In this document: piece after piece, positions 9,890 to 20,363 of the stretch
Numbering within the stretch: position 1 is the stretch's first letter
How the letters are laid out: every line of letters starts with the position of its first letter
Source of the DNA: Seminavis robusta
Lineage: Eukaryota > Bacillariophyta > Bacillariophyceae > Naviculales > Naviculaceae
Assembly: GCA_903772945.1 (NCBI GenBank)
Contig: CAICTM010001290.1
Location: 1 to 32,346 of the forward strand
Direction: 5' to 3'
DNA length: 32,346 nt
Notes under the pieces: model-generated
Database searches by the model: none
The model's input: the letters and a program-made list of their open reading frames with translations, nothing else
What the model was told of the DNA's origin: nothing
Program-made: the position numbers and the translations under genes

Positions 9890-11094
9890 CTACTTTTGCC
9901 GTGCCAAAGTCATTCCTAACATGGCACCCGCAGCCACCAACATGGCTCCTGCTCCCAACAACGCTGTAGTCGACATGTCAGCAGACTTGCGACCATCGCT
10001 GGTGTCGATAGTGGTACTGCTCGTGACAGGAATTTCCAATGAAACTTGGGGCAATTCGGGCAAGGAGGGTAGAATGTCGCGTCCAATAGTTTCCACTGTT
10101 TTCTTGACCAATGCCTGTACCTGCTTGGCCCGTTGCTGTACTGCTTCCAAGACTTCTGCGTGGTTGGCCACAGCCCCATGATCCGACTCATCTTCATCTC
10201 CCGCCATGACGACCTTGTTGGTAATGAGAGACAAACAAAGGATTTGCATATTGCAATGATGGGCGGCCACAATTTCGGGCACGGTAGACATGCCCACGGC
10301 GTCTCCTCCGAGCGATCTCAAAAATCGACATTCGGCCCTGCTCTCGTACATTGGCCCCGACACAAAGCAGTAGGTGCCATGTGGTTCCACAAAGTTAAAC
10401 TTGAGTTCTTTGGCGGCATTGAGGGCACATCGACGAAGGCTGATCGGGTAGGCATTACTGGTAGCTGGAAATCGAGGTCCAAGTTCCGGGTCATTGGCTC
10501 CTACCAAAGGGTTCTTCATTTATACAAAAGATTAACGATAAAAGAATAGACAGCCAGATAGAAATTCAAACAAAAATAAACGTTTTGAGTCAGCTTATCC
10601 ATACATCATACACATACTCTCCATTTTCAATTTTTGCGACAAAAACTCACATTTCCTGCCAACTGAGGAATGGCCAAATGATCCGAGACACAGACGACAT
10701 TGCCGACTTTGTAATTGCTGTTGAGTCCTCCAGCCGCATTGGTGACGATGACCACCTTGACAGCGAGACATCTCATGACGTATACGGGCAATACAACCGT
10801 CTTCATGGGATGTCCTTCGTACGAGTGGAATCTTCCTCGAAAGCACATGGCGGGGACACCACTGAGGCATCCAAAGACGACTTCACCCTTGTGTCCTGCC
10901 ACGGTACAGTGCGCTGGGAATCCAGGAATATCTCCATACTGGACGCGCAATTTTTTGCCTTCCAATGTGTCCGAGAGTCCTGACAACCCCGAACCGCAAA
11001 TGACTCCCAGAACCGGCAGTGCGATGCCTTCCTCCTTCAATCGATGGAGCAGGTAGGAAGCGGCGCGGCGGTAAGGAATGAATGATTCGTCCAT
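9890..11094 (-). CDS. PNP: Purine nucleoside phosphorylase with C-terminal membrane anchor
   Basis: Purine nucleoside phosphorylase splits inosine or guanosine with phosphate into base and ribose-1-phosphate in purine salvage. Exon 1 is 11094-10651 and exon 2 is 10513-9890, with a 137-bp GT-AG intron; joining them restores AGN-NPLVGAND as expected for the family. Visible signatures are the phosphate loop GVICGSGLSGL, FRGRFHSYEGHPM, VTNAAGGLN, the purine-site segment GPMYESRAECRFLRSLGG, then VGMSTVPEIVAAHHC and SLITNK. The product is 355 aa with the start at MDESFIPYRR, which aligns with the usual N-terminus; an upstream in-frame ATG at 11121 would add nine residues. Human PNP has 289. The extra C-terminus (about residues 255-355) ends in a 20-residue Ala/Gly/Leu/Met hydrophobic helix and a basic tail, so the enzyme may be tail-anchored. 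The gene is divergent from the carrier gene. Confidence 0.93.
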
Positions 11095-11662
11095 GGTCAA
11101 AAACAATTCAGGACGGCACATGTATGTATCAATATAACACTGAGTTACTTTGGATTCTAAATCACTGTAATGATGATGAAACGAGGCGAAACAACACAGG
11201 TGAAGATGATTGCGTTCTTCGACTTGTGATTTGTGATCCTACCGTATCATTGGGCTTGATGCGTGGGAATGCTGTCTTTGTTCTTCCTTTGTTGAAGTTC
11301 TGATTCCGAGCTTCCGACGTCACTCAGCTGTGTCTATACTATAACTATAATAGTAGCTTTGAAAGCTTAAATAGAATTAATTCTATCCCTTTACAAGTAC
11401 AAATGTTAGGGCTAAAGATAAATCTTCACTTCAACAATGATTGGCTCGGAAGGTTCTCTTTCCAGGAACCTTCCAGCCACACAAAACCAACAAAATGGCG
11501 AACCCTGCCTCCGACAAACATCACGACGACCACATCACACAAGATTTCGCAATTATTCAACGAGAAACGCAGTACAACACCAAGAAGGACCTGCTGGAGA
11601 ACCAAAGGTCATATCCCAAGAAGTAACCACAAGAGTTTCTGTATCATATTGGATTGATCAGG
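11095..11662. other. Divergent promoter region
   Basis: About 570 bp separate the start codons of the phosphorylase (-) and the carrier-like gene (+), so both promoters must lie here unless an upstream exon was missed. The part nearest the carrier gene (11460-11660) is CA-rich on the plus strand and probably 5' leader. Three overlapping ORFs there look like chance. Confidence 0.55.
11316..11323. promoter_or_regulatory. Possible CRE-like element (GACGTCAC)
   Basis: GACGTCAC contains TGACGT on the minus strand. Similar elements act in CO2/cAMP-responsive promoters of diatoms. It sits in the shared upstream region of two divergent genes, but a single 8-bp match has little weight. Confidence 0.25.
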
Positions 11663-13360
11663 ATGTTTGCAAGATATCATTACTTGGCTCTATTGGCACT
11701 GGCGCTGTCAAAGCTGCAGGAATCTCAAGCCAGCAGCAGCTACGACAACAATAATTCCAATTCAGCAGCACAGCAGCCAGATATCACAGCCTTTGCGTTT
11801 GTACGGAAAACGGCGAGTGAGACTGCCGCCGATGATGCTCCCAATGACAGCCACCAAGACTTCCCGTCCAGAAACAGCGACGAATCGTCGGAAGATTCAT
11901 CCACTACAGTGTCCAGTTCACTCTTGTACGATGGAGGCTGCGTAGTGTCAGCAGAGGCCCTCATGTGTACAGGAGGCGATGATGGGTACGACAGCTCCAT
12001 ATTTTCATTAATGGACTTTGGGGCTGATGATTATTCCGACGAGGAGGAAAGCGACGACGAGGATGACGACGATGATGATGGACATTCTTCCATGCTCTCG
12101 AATGCGTCTCTAAGACGATCCAAGGTGGCGGCTGGATACAATGCTCCTCCACCACCAAGAGATTCACAATCTACAAAATACGAGGATACCAGCAGTAGTC
12201 AAGTCTCATGGTCACAACTGAACAATCTGCAGAGGATGCAAAGTTATGAGATTCCTTTTCAAGCCACTACGACTGCCTTCTACAACGGTAACACTCTCTC
12301 GCTTAGAGGTGGGGCTGCTGCAGTCTCATGGTCACTGAAACATTATCAGACGAAGCAAAGTTATACCATTCCGTTTCCTACTACCACACCTGCTTTCGTC
12401 AACAGCGGGGCTCTTTTGCTCAGAGGAGGAGCTGCTGCTTCAAGTGTGGGATCCGAGTTTGCCAAAAAGCTTCTGGTCACAGCCCTGGTGACGCTCGTCT
12501 ACGAAGCCCTATGTGGTCACATTCTCGAGTTTATCAAAATCTACATGCAAACATCACCCGATGGAACTTCCTACGGAACGGTCCTGCGACAAATCACTGC
12601 GGAAAAGGGCATTGGTGGTCTCTGGGATGGATTCATTCCCTGGGGAGTTGTGCAATCCTTCTTTAAAGGATCCGTCTTTGGCCTCGCCCATGCCATGGCA
12701 TCTTCTTGCCTAGTACCTCTTGCGGAAAGTGGAACGATTCCCATGCAACTAGCAATGACCTGCGCGGGCGGTATTGCTGGTGGATTTCAGGGATTTGTCT
12801 TGTCGCCTACCTTGCTACTCAAGACGCGAGTCATGACAAACCCCGTATTTCGAGAAAAGATGAGTCTATGGAAAACCACATGGTTGAGTGCTACCACTGG
12901 CTATGATGTCGTTGCTTCCGAGGGCGTGGGAGCGCTTATGAAGGGGAGCAGCGTCTTTGCGACCAAACGTGTCTTTGACTGGGCCACTCGATACTACTTT
13001 TCAGATTTGTTCGAGACGATGGCTCTCAGTTACAAAGGGGGGGCTGCCCTCACCGTGCAAGATAAGATTGCCTGTTCACTGCTGGGAGGAACTGCCAGCA
13101 CGTTTTGCACACTACCACTCGATGTTCTCGTCGCAAAGATTCAAGATGCCAAAAAAGCAGGAGTCAGTGTTTCGGCTCTCAAACTGTTCCAAGACGAGTT
13201 GAAGGAAAAGGGTTGGGCTGGACTAAAGAAGTCATACATGAAGGGCTTTGAGGCTCGACTTGCTCACGTCGCCTTCACTACTGTAGCCATCAAGACCGGC
13301 ACTCCCATCGCATACAACCTGCTGTTCCCAGCCAAACTTGAGGCGGCAACTGCAAGCTAA
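11663..13360 (+). CDS. Mitochondrial carrier-family-like protein with signal peptide and LRGGAA repeats
   Basis: This is a single-exon gene of 565 aa starting at ATG 11663 (MFARYHYLALLALALSKL). The first 25 residues look like an ER signal peptide. Residues about 26-175 are Ser- and Asp/Glu-rich, with an acidic run (EEESDDEDDDDDD). Two tandem repeats of about 38 residues follow (near 180-258). Each is built as SWS...QSY-IPF-TT-AF...LRGGAAA. From about residue 262 to the end lies a carrier-like domain with six hydrophobic segments. Its signature motifs are degraded: EFIKIYMQT in repeat 1, SPTLLLKTR in repeat 2 and LPLDVLVAK in repeat 3, the last closest to Px[DE]xx[KR]. The substrate is unknown. 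The signal peptide suggests the ER or a plastid membrane rather than mitochondria, although no classical ASAF plastid motif is present. Confidence 0.85.
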   Translation: MFARYHYLALLALALSKLQESQASSSYDNNNSNSAAQQPDITAFAFVRKTASETAADDAPNDSHQDFPSRNSDESSEDSSTTVSSSLLYDGGCVVSAEALMCTGGDDGYDSSIFSLMDFGADDYSDEEESDDEDDDDDDGHSSMLSNASLRRSKVAAGYNAPPPPRDSQSTKYEDTSSSQVSWSQLNNLQRMQSYEIPFQATTTAFYNGNTLSLRGGAAAVSWSLKHYQTKQSYTIPFPTTTPAFVNSGALLLRGGAAASSVGSEFAKKLLVTALVTLVYEALCGHILEFIKIYMQTSPDGTSYGTVLRQITAEKGIGGLWDGFIPWGVVQSFFKGSVFGLAHAMASSCLVPLAESGTIPMQLAMTCAGGIAGGFQGFVLSPTLLLKTRVMTNPVFREKMSLWKTTWLSATTGYDVVASEGVGALMKGSSVFATKRVFDWATRYYFSDLFETMALSYKGGAALTVQDKIACSLLGGTASTFCTLPLDVLVAKIQDAKKAGVSVSALKLFQDELKEKGWAGLKKSYMKGFEARLAHVAFTTVAIKTGTPIAYNLLFPAKLEAATAS

Positions 13361-13555
13361 AACACCATATCCATCGAAAGATTCCTATTTCCATAACAGT
13401 GGGTACCCACTCTGGGCGCCATTCTTTTGTTGGAGTAAAGGACACTATTTGCATGCGGTGCGAAGCAATTCCATAGTTCACAAACCTGTCTTACTAAACT
13501 ATATGACCTAAATCAGTCCATACTATATTCAGCAACGAATGGCGCATCCTTCAGC

Positions 13556-15929
13556 TTAGAAACCGCCTGCTTTTCGGGCTGCCATGAGCTCACGCTTACT
13601 GGGCGGAACAACACTAGCCGGAAGCTCCGCAGGGATGGGGCGTCCTTTTTGAATGACAGCATCGCAGAGGAACATGGCAACGACATATTCGTCGTGGTCA
13701 AACAACCCGTCACGATCGATATCGCTCAAGTTCCAGATCTGGCGCAGCTGATCCTTTTCGAGTCCGGTCTTCACGAGCACGTCACGTGCTTTCTTGGTTG
13801 ACAGAAAGCCACCTTCTGGACCTTGGGCTTCAAAGCTTGCAAGCAGTCGGTCCGCCGAATCTTGAAGAGCCCTTTAAAAGACAAAAAGATAACAGTGTAT
13901 TGTTAGTTGGAGCAAGTGAAAGCCTTGGATAGCGGAGCCAGGAAGCGTGAAAAAAGAGCTTACCAGTAATGATCTTGATCCTCCTCCGAATAGCCGAATG
14001 GATTGTTGTCGATTGCATCCGCTTTCTTCCCGAACTTGGCATTCATTGTGGGTACAGGGACATTTGACGAGTTAGGGTTTCCGGACCCCATCTTGGCACG
14101 AAGGGTTTCCGGCGAATCCCTCTCGCTGGGCAGTTGCTGTTTAATAAGATCACAGCATGAAATCAAGTAAGTAAGAAAAGGAATGGCGAGTGCAGCAGCA
14201 CCACCTGATGAAGCTGTTCTTCCGAACGTACCTCCATAAGCTTGGGAATCTCCACGTTCAGGGCGTGGTCCAATTCCTCCATCGATTTCTTTGACAAGGT
14301 GGAAAACTCGGCAAACTTCACTTCCTTGAGCTTCTCTGAAAACATGTTGATATCCTGCTAGATTGAAGTGAGGCAATGGAGTTAACCTTGTGGTGTGGGG
14401 TCTGTCACGCAAACGAAGGTTATCATAAACACATACCGGGAAGTCACCAGGGGCAAGGTTGTACTGTTTGAGGATGGTTCGGAACACGTTGGGCAGGTCA
14501 TTGATCAACTTTTGCTGCTTCTTTTCCTTTCCCATCAGCGAGGGCATTTGCCCCTTCAGGTAGCCAATGCTGAAAATGAAAACGGTATTAGTAGTTGTCA
14601 GAGGCGTGTACTTGTGATCTGAATTCAAAATGGCAACCGTATGAATGTGACGCGCTTACATGTGGGCCAGAGTCTTCACCTTTCGGATGCGCTTGACCAG
14701 TTCGTTGATCTTTCTCACAGCAGATTGCCGGGGCAGGATGGCCAAGTCCTTCATGAGATCCTTCTCTTCCCTTTCAAAGAGCTCAGCGTTATCAAGGTTT
14801 TGAAGTGGTTCTTGCCAGAATGAACCGACGTAGACACGACAAACTTCTGGGGATGTCATGGTCTTTCCCAAACTCCACAGCAATGCCCCGTACACTCTCA
14901 TAAGCTGTTGTCGATCGATTTGGTCTGCCTTGTTCAAGATGCATCGAATCTTATCTTCGTGTCCCTTCAACACATCAATAGCACCCTTCAATTCATCGGA
15001 AATATCCAATTTGTGTGCATCAAAAAGGAGGATAATCAAGTCGGCCCTCTACGAATAGATGCACGAGAAGAGGTCAGTCGCTCACAAAATTGTCTTAAAA
15101 ACACAATTTTTAAAAAAAGTGATCTTACCTCTGCGAACCAAGCTACAACCTTGGTGAAGTCGTAACCTCGATTCGTTCTCTGTTTCTCTCCAGACAAAAT
15201 TCCAGGCGTATCAATCAGGGTAACACTTCGGAGGACACTACTAGGGAGCTGACTTCCTTCAAAACGGCTCAAAAATGACACACCAAAACGTTCCAATCCT
15301 CGAAAAGGTAAATCTGGATGCACCGACAAGGCATTTCCAGGAATAGTCCTTTCCTCAGGACCATTGATTAGTACTATTGAAGTACAAATAATTAGCCAAA
15401 AGTAAGTTTTTTCATCAGCATTGCTAGCTGCCGCTAGGTTCCAAGAGGACCAACCTACCTGTGAATCGATCTGTGGTGGGTTCAGGACCAACCCGTTGAC
15501 CAGGAAAATCTCTGCCCAAAAGATAGCGAATAAACGAAGTCTTTCCCACACTGTACTGTCCTACAAGAAGGACCTGAGGTTTGGCTTCGATTAAAAAAGC
15601 AAGGCCCGTCGTGAGTGAGTCGAGAGTTGGATAGGTAAAAATGCTACCCCAGCTATCCTCATCAGTTTTTTAGACTCACAATCGAATTCCACATCGGTGA
15701 GCAAAGGACTGTCGTAAAAGTAATCGTATCGATACTTCTTCTCCACGGGGAGCACCGATTTGCGGTAGAGCTTCTTCAGGTGAGCCGCGATATTGGCCGT
15801 TCGATTCGCAATGTCATCGGCACCATCGCTACCAGCGCCTCCAACACCACCGCCGCCGCCACCACCACCTGACGGGTAGGTGGTAAAATCGGAATTGTAC
15901 GTCGTCGGTTCCGTTGCCCAATCTGTCAT
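13556..15929 (-). CDS. EHD: EH-domain-containing dynamin-like ATPase (EHD family)
   Basis: EHD proteins are dynamin-related ATPases that bind and tubulate membranes in endocytic recycling. Eight exons join in frame to 584 aa: 15929-15680, 15584-15459, 15373-15129, 15048-14660, 14569-14437, 14354-14232, 14136-13964 and 13871-13556. All seven introns are GT-AG and 80-95 bp long. The N-terminus contains a Gly8 run. The P-loop GQYSVGKTS is at residues 92-100, DTPG at 180-183 and NKAD at 246-249, within the diagnostic HKLDISDEL and QQLMRVYGALLWSLGK regions. A helical region ends near residue 440. The C-terminal EH domain (about 480-575) has an intact EF-hand loop DIDRDGLFDHDE (530-541) and the conserved Trp 526 that binds NPF peptides. 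The EH domain is C-terminal as in animal EHDs, not N-terminal as in plants. It ends tail to tail with the carrier gene, 195 bp away. Confidence 0.95.
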
Positions 15930-16166
15930 TGTGCCTCCTACAATTGACTAACTTGGTTCTTCTTATCCTTTCTTGCTTGTTGATTGCTCTTTCGTCCTTT
16001 GTCACCATTGCCTGCCAAGATCCATCCACAGAAACGCGCGTGCACTCAACGGATCGTTTCTGTTAGCCAGCAGTCGGCAAAGATATCCAGTGGGACTGGT
16101 GCAGGGACCGGTTGGAGGGATTGAATCCATCGTTCGGATAGCATAGAGTTACCTAACAATGTATTA

Positions 16167-16697
16167 CAGTCAGCCCTCTCTCTTATTTATGAGGGGGTAT
16201 CCTGGACTTTGATAAATATAATGGAGGGCATAAATATAAGCGTTTTCTAGGGCCTTATTTGCTAGTAAAGTACGAATCATGTTGGTCTAGGTCGGATTGG
16301 AGCCTTTGGTATGGTTTGCGTGAAATTGTTTGGCAGCTCACAAGAATTGTTTTTGTCTGGTCAAAACCATCCTTCCAAAAATGCACGTAAGCAACCAGGG
16401 CTTGGGCTGGCACCGACGAGACAGCCTCTGAGAGGTGCGTGCAGAGGTACCGCAGAGGTGCGAGGAATCCCACGTCCATTGGATCTATATCGGCATTTTA
16501 CATGCCATCTCGGTCAAATTGAAACGGTTGGAATGGATTGTGCGACGTTGTCCGGCTGCTCGAAAGATTTGTTGCTGCAGTCACGGTCACTCATGACTGC
16601 AGTCACGGTCACTCATGACTGGGGGGGGATCTCGAGATTTAATAAATATAATAGAGGGAATAAATAAGAGATTATAAATAAGAGCGAGGGCTGACTG
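16167..16697. mobile_element. MITE, Tc1/mariner-like, 531 bp
   Basis: Terminal inverted repeats of 24 bp lie at 16167-16190 and 16674-16697. They start CAGTCAGCCCTC and differ at one base. Both ends are bordered by TA, the usual target duplication of Tc1/mariner elements. Inverted similarity continues six bases outwards (GTATTA/TAATAC), so the exact terminus is uncertain. Just inside the ends a 25-bp direct repeat (16212-16236 and 16642-16666, 23 of 25 identical) carries ATAAATATAAT. The interior has no transposase ORF, so the element is non-autonomous. It also contains a 22-bp tandem repeat and a G8 run. Confidence 0.8.
16576..16619. repeat. 22-bp tandem repeat, two copies
   Basis: Two perfect copies of a 22-bp unit beginning TGCAGTCACGGTCAC sit next to each other. 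The junction contains the palindrome TGACTGCAGTCA. A G8 run follows at 16621-16628. The repeat lies inside the MITE. Confidence 0.85.
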
Positions 16698-17391
16698 TAA
16701 TACTGGTATTCTTCAAACTGGTTAGCAATGCTAAATGGTATACCGGTAGTCATGCCCAGGAGTATGCAATGAGGGACTAGCTAGCTAAAAGAAAGACACC
16801 ACCCCCTTATCCAAATCTGAATGAATCAGCTATGAGGGAATACCGCAGACAAGGAATGCTCGCATTCCTTGCACTATTAGTAAATACTAGTCAACAATGA
16901 TTCTGAAAGATGGAGTGAATAAGTGACAAGAGTTGCCTCCCAAGCAAAGGAAGTCGGCCTTGGTGCTGGTCTCGCACCATCCGGAAGACCTCGATTCCGT
17001 GGTCATGGTCTTGTGCCATCCTGACTTCTTGCTAGAGCCCACCGCATCCTGGGTTGACCAAAATCCATCAATCTTACCCGTGACGGACCATCAACCTCGT
17101 AAAGCAAGGATTCGATTCTATTCAGCTACGTCCTCAGCACCCATCAAATGTCCTGGGTTTCTGATCCCTTCCGCTGACCACCTCATGTAGAATAACCATC
17201 TGCGGTGCTTCTGTAGCGTCATAGTATTGTTTTAACGTTATAAATAGTTTTAAAATCTCCGTTTTTCTCTTGTGGAAGCAGGAAACTGGAAGAATGATTT
17301 ATTTGTTTGTGTGTGCGGTTGGGAATCAATCAAGTAAGGAAACAAGTTGTGAAATGAAAATAGATGCAATTCATTCGTCTCTATCAAAAAA

Positions 17392-18432
17392 TTACACCAT
17401 GGAGTCTTGGGGAGGAGAGGCGGAAGAAGACGAAGACTCGGTACCTGCGACGGATTCGAGATCAAAGTTGCAGAGAGGACAACGAGTGTGACCGGTGGTC
17501 CAGGAAGAGACACAATCGTCGTGGTATATGTGTGCGCAGGGAAGTCGGACCAATTTTTCTCCGTGTTCGTATTCCCCTAGGCAAATGGAGCAGTGGGGAC
17601 CATCTTCTTCCAATCCCTTGGCATGTTCTTCCTGCGCTACACTCCCGTAATCGGCCGCTCCCTTGAGCGGAACGGCCATTCCGTCTTCCATGCCTTCTTT
17701 AAAGGCAAAGTGTTCCCATTTGGACTTGGCATCGTCACTAACGCCACTACTTGTGTTATTGTTCGGTCCATCGGGATGTCCGTATCCTCCCATTTGCATT
17801 TGTCGCTGGGATTCCATCATGGCAAGTGCGAGCTGCGCTTGGAAGGACAAGAATCGCAGGTCGTTTCGATCAATTTCGGTCGTATTAGGATCAGCGTTTT
17901 CGAGGTAGGAGCGGATGCGTTCATCGAGGGCTTCTTCGCGTTCTCGGTTGTGTCGAATCAAGCGAGCGGTCCAGGATGTTCCAAAGAGACAGAGCAACAT
18001 GACAAAGAAATCGCCCGACTGGAGCGCTTCGACCCACAATCGAAAGAGGACAAAGACCGCCAACAAGACGCAAGCGCTGGTGCGGCGTCGCGCCAATTCA
18101 CGCTCTTCCTCTAATTCCGTCAGTGTGACAGTTCCGCCTCGGGTCGATAAACGAGGGATGGTAGCGGTCAGTTGTGCCGCGGCATCCTCGTCATCGTCCT
18201 CTTCGTTGTTGTGGTTGTCCATGACACCCGAGTCGTCTTCATCGGTTGCAGCGGTGCCCATTTCCTCGTCCTCGTCGTCGCTGGCGACAGTCTCCACAAT
18301 CACGCTGCTGCTATTGTTGTTGTTGGTGGTGGTCTCTTCGTCATCGCTCACACGAGACGCGGAGGCTTCGTCTGTCGGAAGTCGCTCATGTCTCGCTCCA
18401 AAGGAGAAGAGGCTGCTGATTGCGGTCGCCAT
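17392..18432 (-). CDS. Membrane RING-H2 finger protein (probable E3 ubiquitin ligase)
   Basis: This is a single-exon gene of 346 aa. The ATG at 18432 follows stop codons and fits a short N-terminal tail. Residues 20-100 are Asp/Glu/Asn-rich. Two hydrophobic segments around residues 118-150 (SACVLLAVFVLFRLW and FFVMLLCLFGTSW) probably form a membrane hairpin or a single long anchor. Near the C-terminus is a complete C3H2C3 RING: C281, C284, C299, H301, H304, C307, C318 and C321, with the Trp before the last Cys pair (SSWTTGHTRCPLC). RING-H2 proteins of this plan usually bring E2~ubiquitin to membrane or ER substrates. The target is unknown. The tail is Ser-rich. Confidence 0.9.
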   Translation of the reverse strand: MATAISSLFSFGARHERLPTDEASASRVSDDEETTTNNNNSSSVIVETVASDDEDEEMGTAATDEDDSGVMDNHNNEEDDDEDAAAQLTATIPRLSTRGGTVTLTELEEERELARRRTSACVLLAVFVLFRLWVEALQSGDFFVMLLCLFGTSWTARLIRHNREREEALDERIRSYLENADPNTTEIDRNDLRFLSFQAQLALAMMESQRQMQMGGYGHPDGPNNNTSSGVSDDAKSKWEHFAFKEGMEDGMAVPLKGAADYGSVAQEEHAKGLEEDGPHCSICLGEYEHGEKLVRLPCAHIYHDDCVSSWTTGHTRCPLCNFDLESVAGTESSSSSASPPQDSMV

Positions 18433-19616
18433 GGTGAATATCTATGTATGATAGTATGATAAGGTTCCGTAAGTGGAAATTCTTCTGGTGTCGAAGGATC
18501 TGGTGTAGTTATTTCGATTGTAGGTATTGTAGTGGGCGAATGGATAATGACAAGAATTAACAAGAATTAACCTGTACAACAACAGTTTGCCACTGTTCGT
18601 TTCGATTCCTTGACAAGCTTGATGAAGAAACGATTGACCTGATTGCTCCAGCAGTATTGGATGCTCAAGGAAGACTTGGGAATCAATGTGGGCGTGCTTG
18701 ATAATATATAATAACGAAGGAAGTGGCATGCAGAGTGAGTCGAGTCGAGTCGAGTCGAGTCGAGTCGAGTGATGCAGCCCAAGTGCTGGCACCGAAAAGT
18801 CAGTCATTCACATGGCTGTTTGGTCTTGAAAAAGGAAATCCCTCATCTTCCCTAAATTTTACCCTTGCTCTCGACAAAGTAGTCTTGGAACGGAAAAAGC
18901 CAGCGAAACGGCCTACTTTTATCTGCAGTTGGGTCAAGGTTTCAGGTGCGTTGACCGGACGGCATTGGAGCCGTCATGGGACAACGAGTACAGGTACCGG
19001 TACAGGTACCAGCTACTAGCTAGCCAGTAGTACCAGTTGTACCAGGTACCAGGATTTGAGCTGCATCGTAGCTATCGGTAGCTTGTTACTGTAGAGAGAT
19101 TGCCGACAAGTCTCGAGATTGCAGACCAGACGAGTGAAGGCAACGCTTTCATAGTGCAATGCTCATTGAAAGCCTGCTTGATTAATACGGCTACTACAGT
19201 AGTAGCTACCGGTAGTGGTGGTAAATTTGGTAGCTCCAAAAGATGCCCAACATCTAACATCCAGCAGTAAAATGCCAGTCGGTGGGTAGCATGGACACTG
19301 CCAAAGCATCCAAGCTTGGACTGTGTTGATATCAGCCAGCTACCAAGTACTAGCTAGCTAGAGTAGCTACAGCTAGCTACGAAGGAGATGTTCGGGCCTG
19401 GAAAAGCATCGGTTTGAGCGGTGCTCTCTCAAAAGGCTTGCAGAGAACCCGTGCCCTCTGGTACAATTCTACGAACAAGATCTTATGGTTGGCACAAATC
19501 CAATAGATGAGCTTTGGGGTATCTTTCCTGGTTCAAAGATCTTGAGAAGGCCAACCGAAGCTCCCACAATTGGAGTCTGCAGACAACTTTAGAAAGACGA
19601 AATTAATCAAGAGACC
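18433..19616. other. Intergenic region, divergent promoters, simple repeats
   Basis: About 1.2 kb separate the divergent RING and antenna genes. It contains a GAGTC pentamer run (18737-18770) and dense GGTACC/CTAGC words at 18980-19050 and 19340-19385. I see no supportable gene. Confidence 0.6.
18737..18770. repeat. (GAGTC)n microsatellite
   Basis: There are six full GAGTC units plus GAGT. On the minus strand it reads GACTC. It lies about 305 bp upstream of the RING gene start. Confidence 0.95.
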
Positions 19617-20363
19617 ATGAAGATCGCCATCCTTGCCAGCCTTCTTGCTACGGCATCTGCCTTTGTGCCTTCCAGCACTGTTTCTCGTAGCGATGTAGCC
19701 ACATCCATGTCTTTTGAGGATCAGCTCGGTGCGCAACCACCCCTTGGATTCTTTGATCCATTGGGTCTTTTGTCAGATGCCGATGAGGAGAAATTCAATC
19801 GCCTACGCTACACCGAGATCAAGCACGGTCGTATCTGCATGTTGGCTATCGTGGGTCACATGGTGACTGCATCTGGATCTCGATTGGCTGGGGATATTGA
19901 CTACTCGGGTACCGCCTTTTCGGACATTCCGGCCGGTCTGGCTGCATTCGATAAAATCCCAGCTGCTGGTGTCTTGCAAGTCATTGCCTTTATCGGATTC
20001 CTTGAATTGTCCGTCATGAAAGATATTACTGGAGGAGAATTCGTCGGTGACTTCCGCAATGGGTTCATTGACTTTGGCTGGGACCTTCTTACGCCTGAAG
20101 GTTAGTATCCAGCTAGAAAGACCGATAGAAGAGGACGGTCATGGGAGCCTGTACTTTTATTTATTTCTCACATTCCATCCTTCTCATGCATTCGTCGCAT
20201 CTTTTCTCTTCCGCTTGTAGAGCAAGAACGCAAGCGAGGAATCGAGCTCAACAACGGACGTGCTGCTCAAATGGGAATCTTGGCATTGATGGTTCACGAG
20301 AAGTTGGATGGTAATCCGTACATTATCAACGATCTCGTTGGGAAACCCGTCGACTTCAACTAA
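19617..20363 (+). CDS. Fucoxanthin chlorophyll a/c-binding protein (Lhcf-type), one intron
   Basis: Light-harvesting antenna protein of the diatom plastid thylakoid. Exon 1 is 19617-20100 and exon 2 is 20221-20363, with a 120-bp GT-AG intron splitting a Glu codon; the product is 208 aa. Residues 1-20 form an ER signal with the ASAF cleavage motif (13-16), the first half of the bipartite plastid presequence. Helix 1 carries EIKHGRICMLA (E67, H70, R72) and helix 3 ELNNGRAAQMG (E170, N173, R175), the paired Glu-Arg chlorophyll ligands of the LHC fold. A middle helix lies around GVLQVIAFIGFLELSV. The length is normal for FCPs. It is tail to tail with a second FCP gene about 0.8 kb away; the two proteins are clearly paralogous but differ at many residues. 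Confidence 0.95.

Larger units (their letters stand above)
15930..17391. other. Intergenic region containing a MITE
   Basis: This 1.46-kb stretch lies upstream of the EHD gene and downstream of the RING gene. It contains the MITE at 16167-16697. An open frame at 16933-17190 has no ATG start and no recognisable domain. The remainder shows no clear feature. Confidence 0.6.

Noticed and set aside
10133..11056. Plus-strand ORFs opposite the phosphorylase exons
   Set aside because: The minus strand carries all PNP signatures, so these are shadows.
16933..17190. Open frame of 85 codons in the spacer right of the MITE
   Set aside because: It has no ATG start and no recognisable domain, and it is short enough to be chance.
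17593..18451. Long plus-strand ORFs opposite the RING gene (173 and 178 codons)
   Set aside because: They are antisense shadows of the acidic and RING-coding sequence, rich in Ser/Val runs with no domain pattern.
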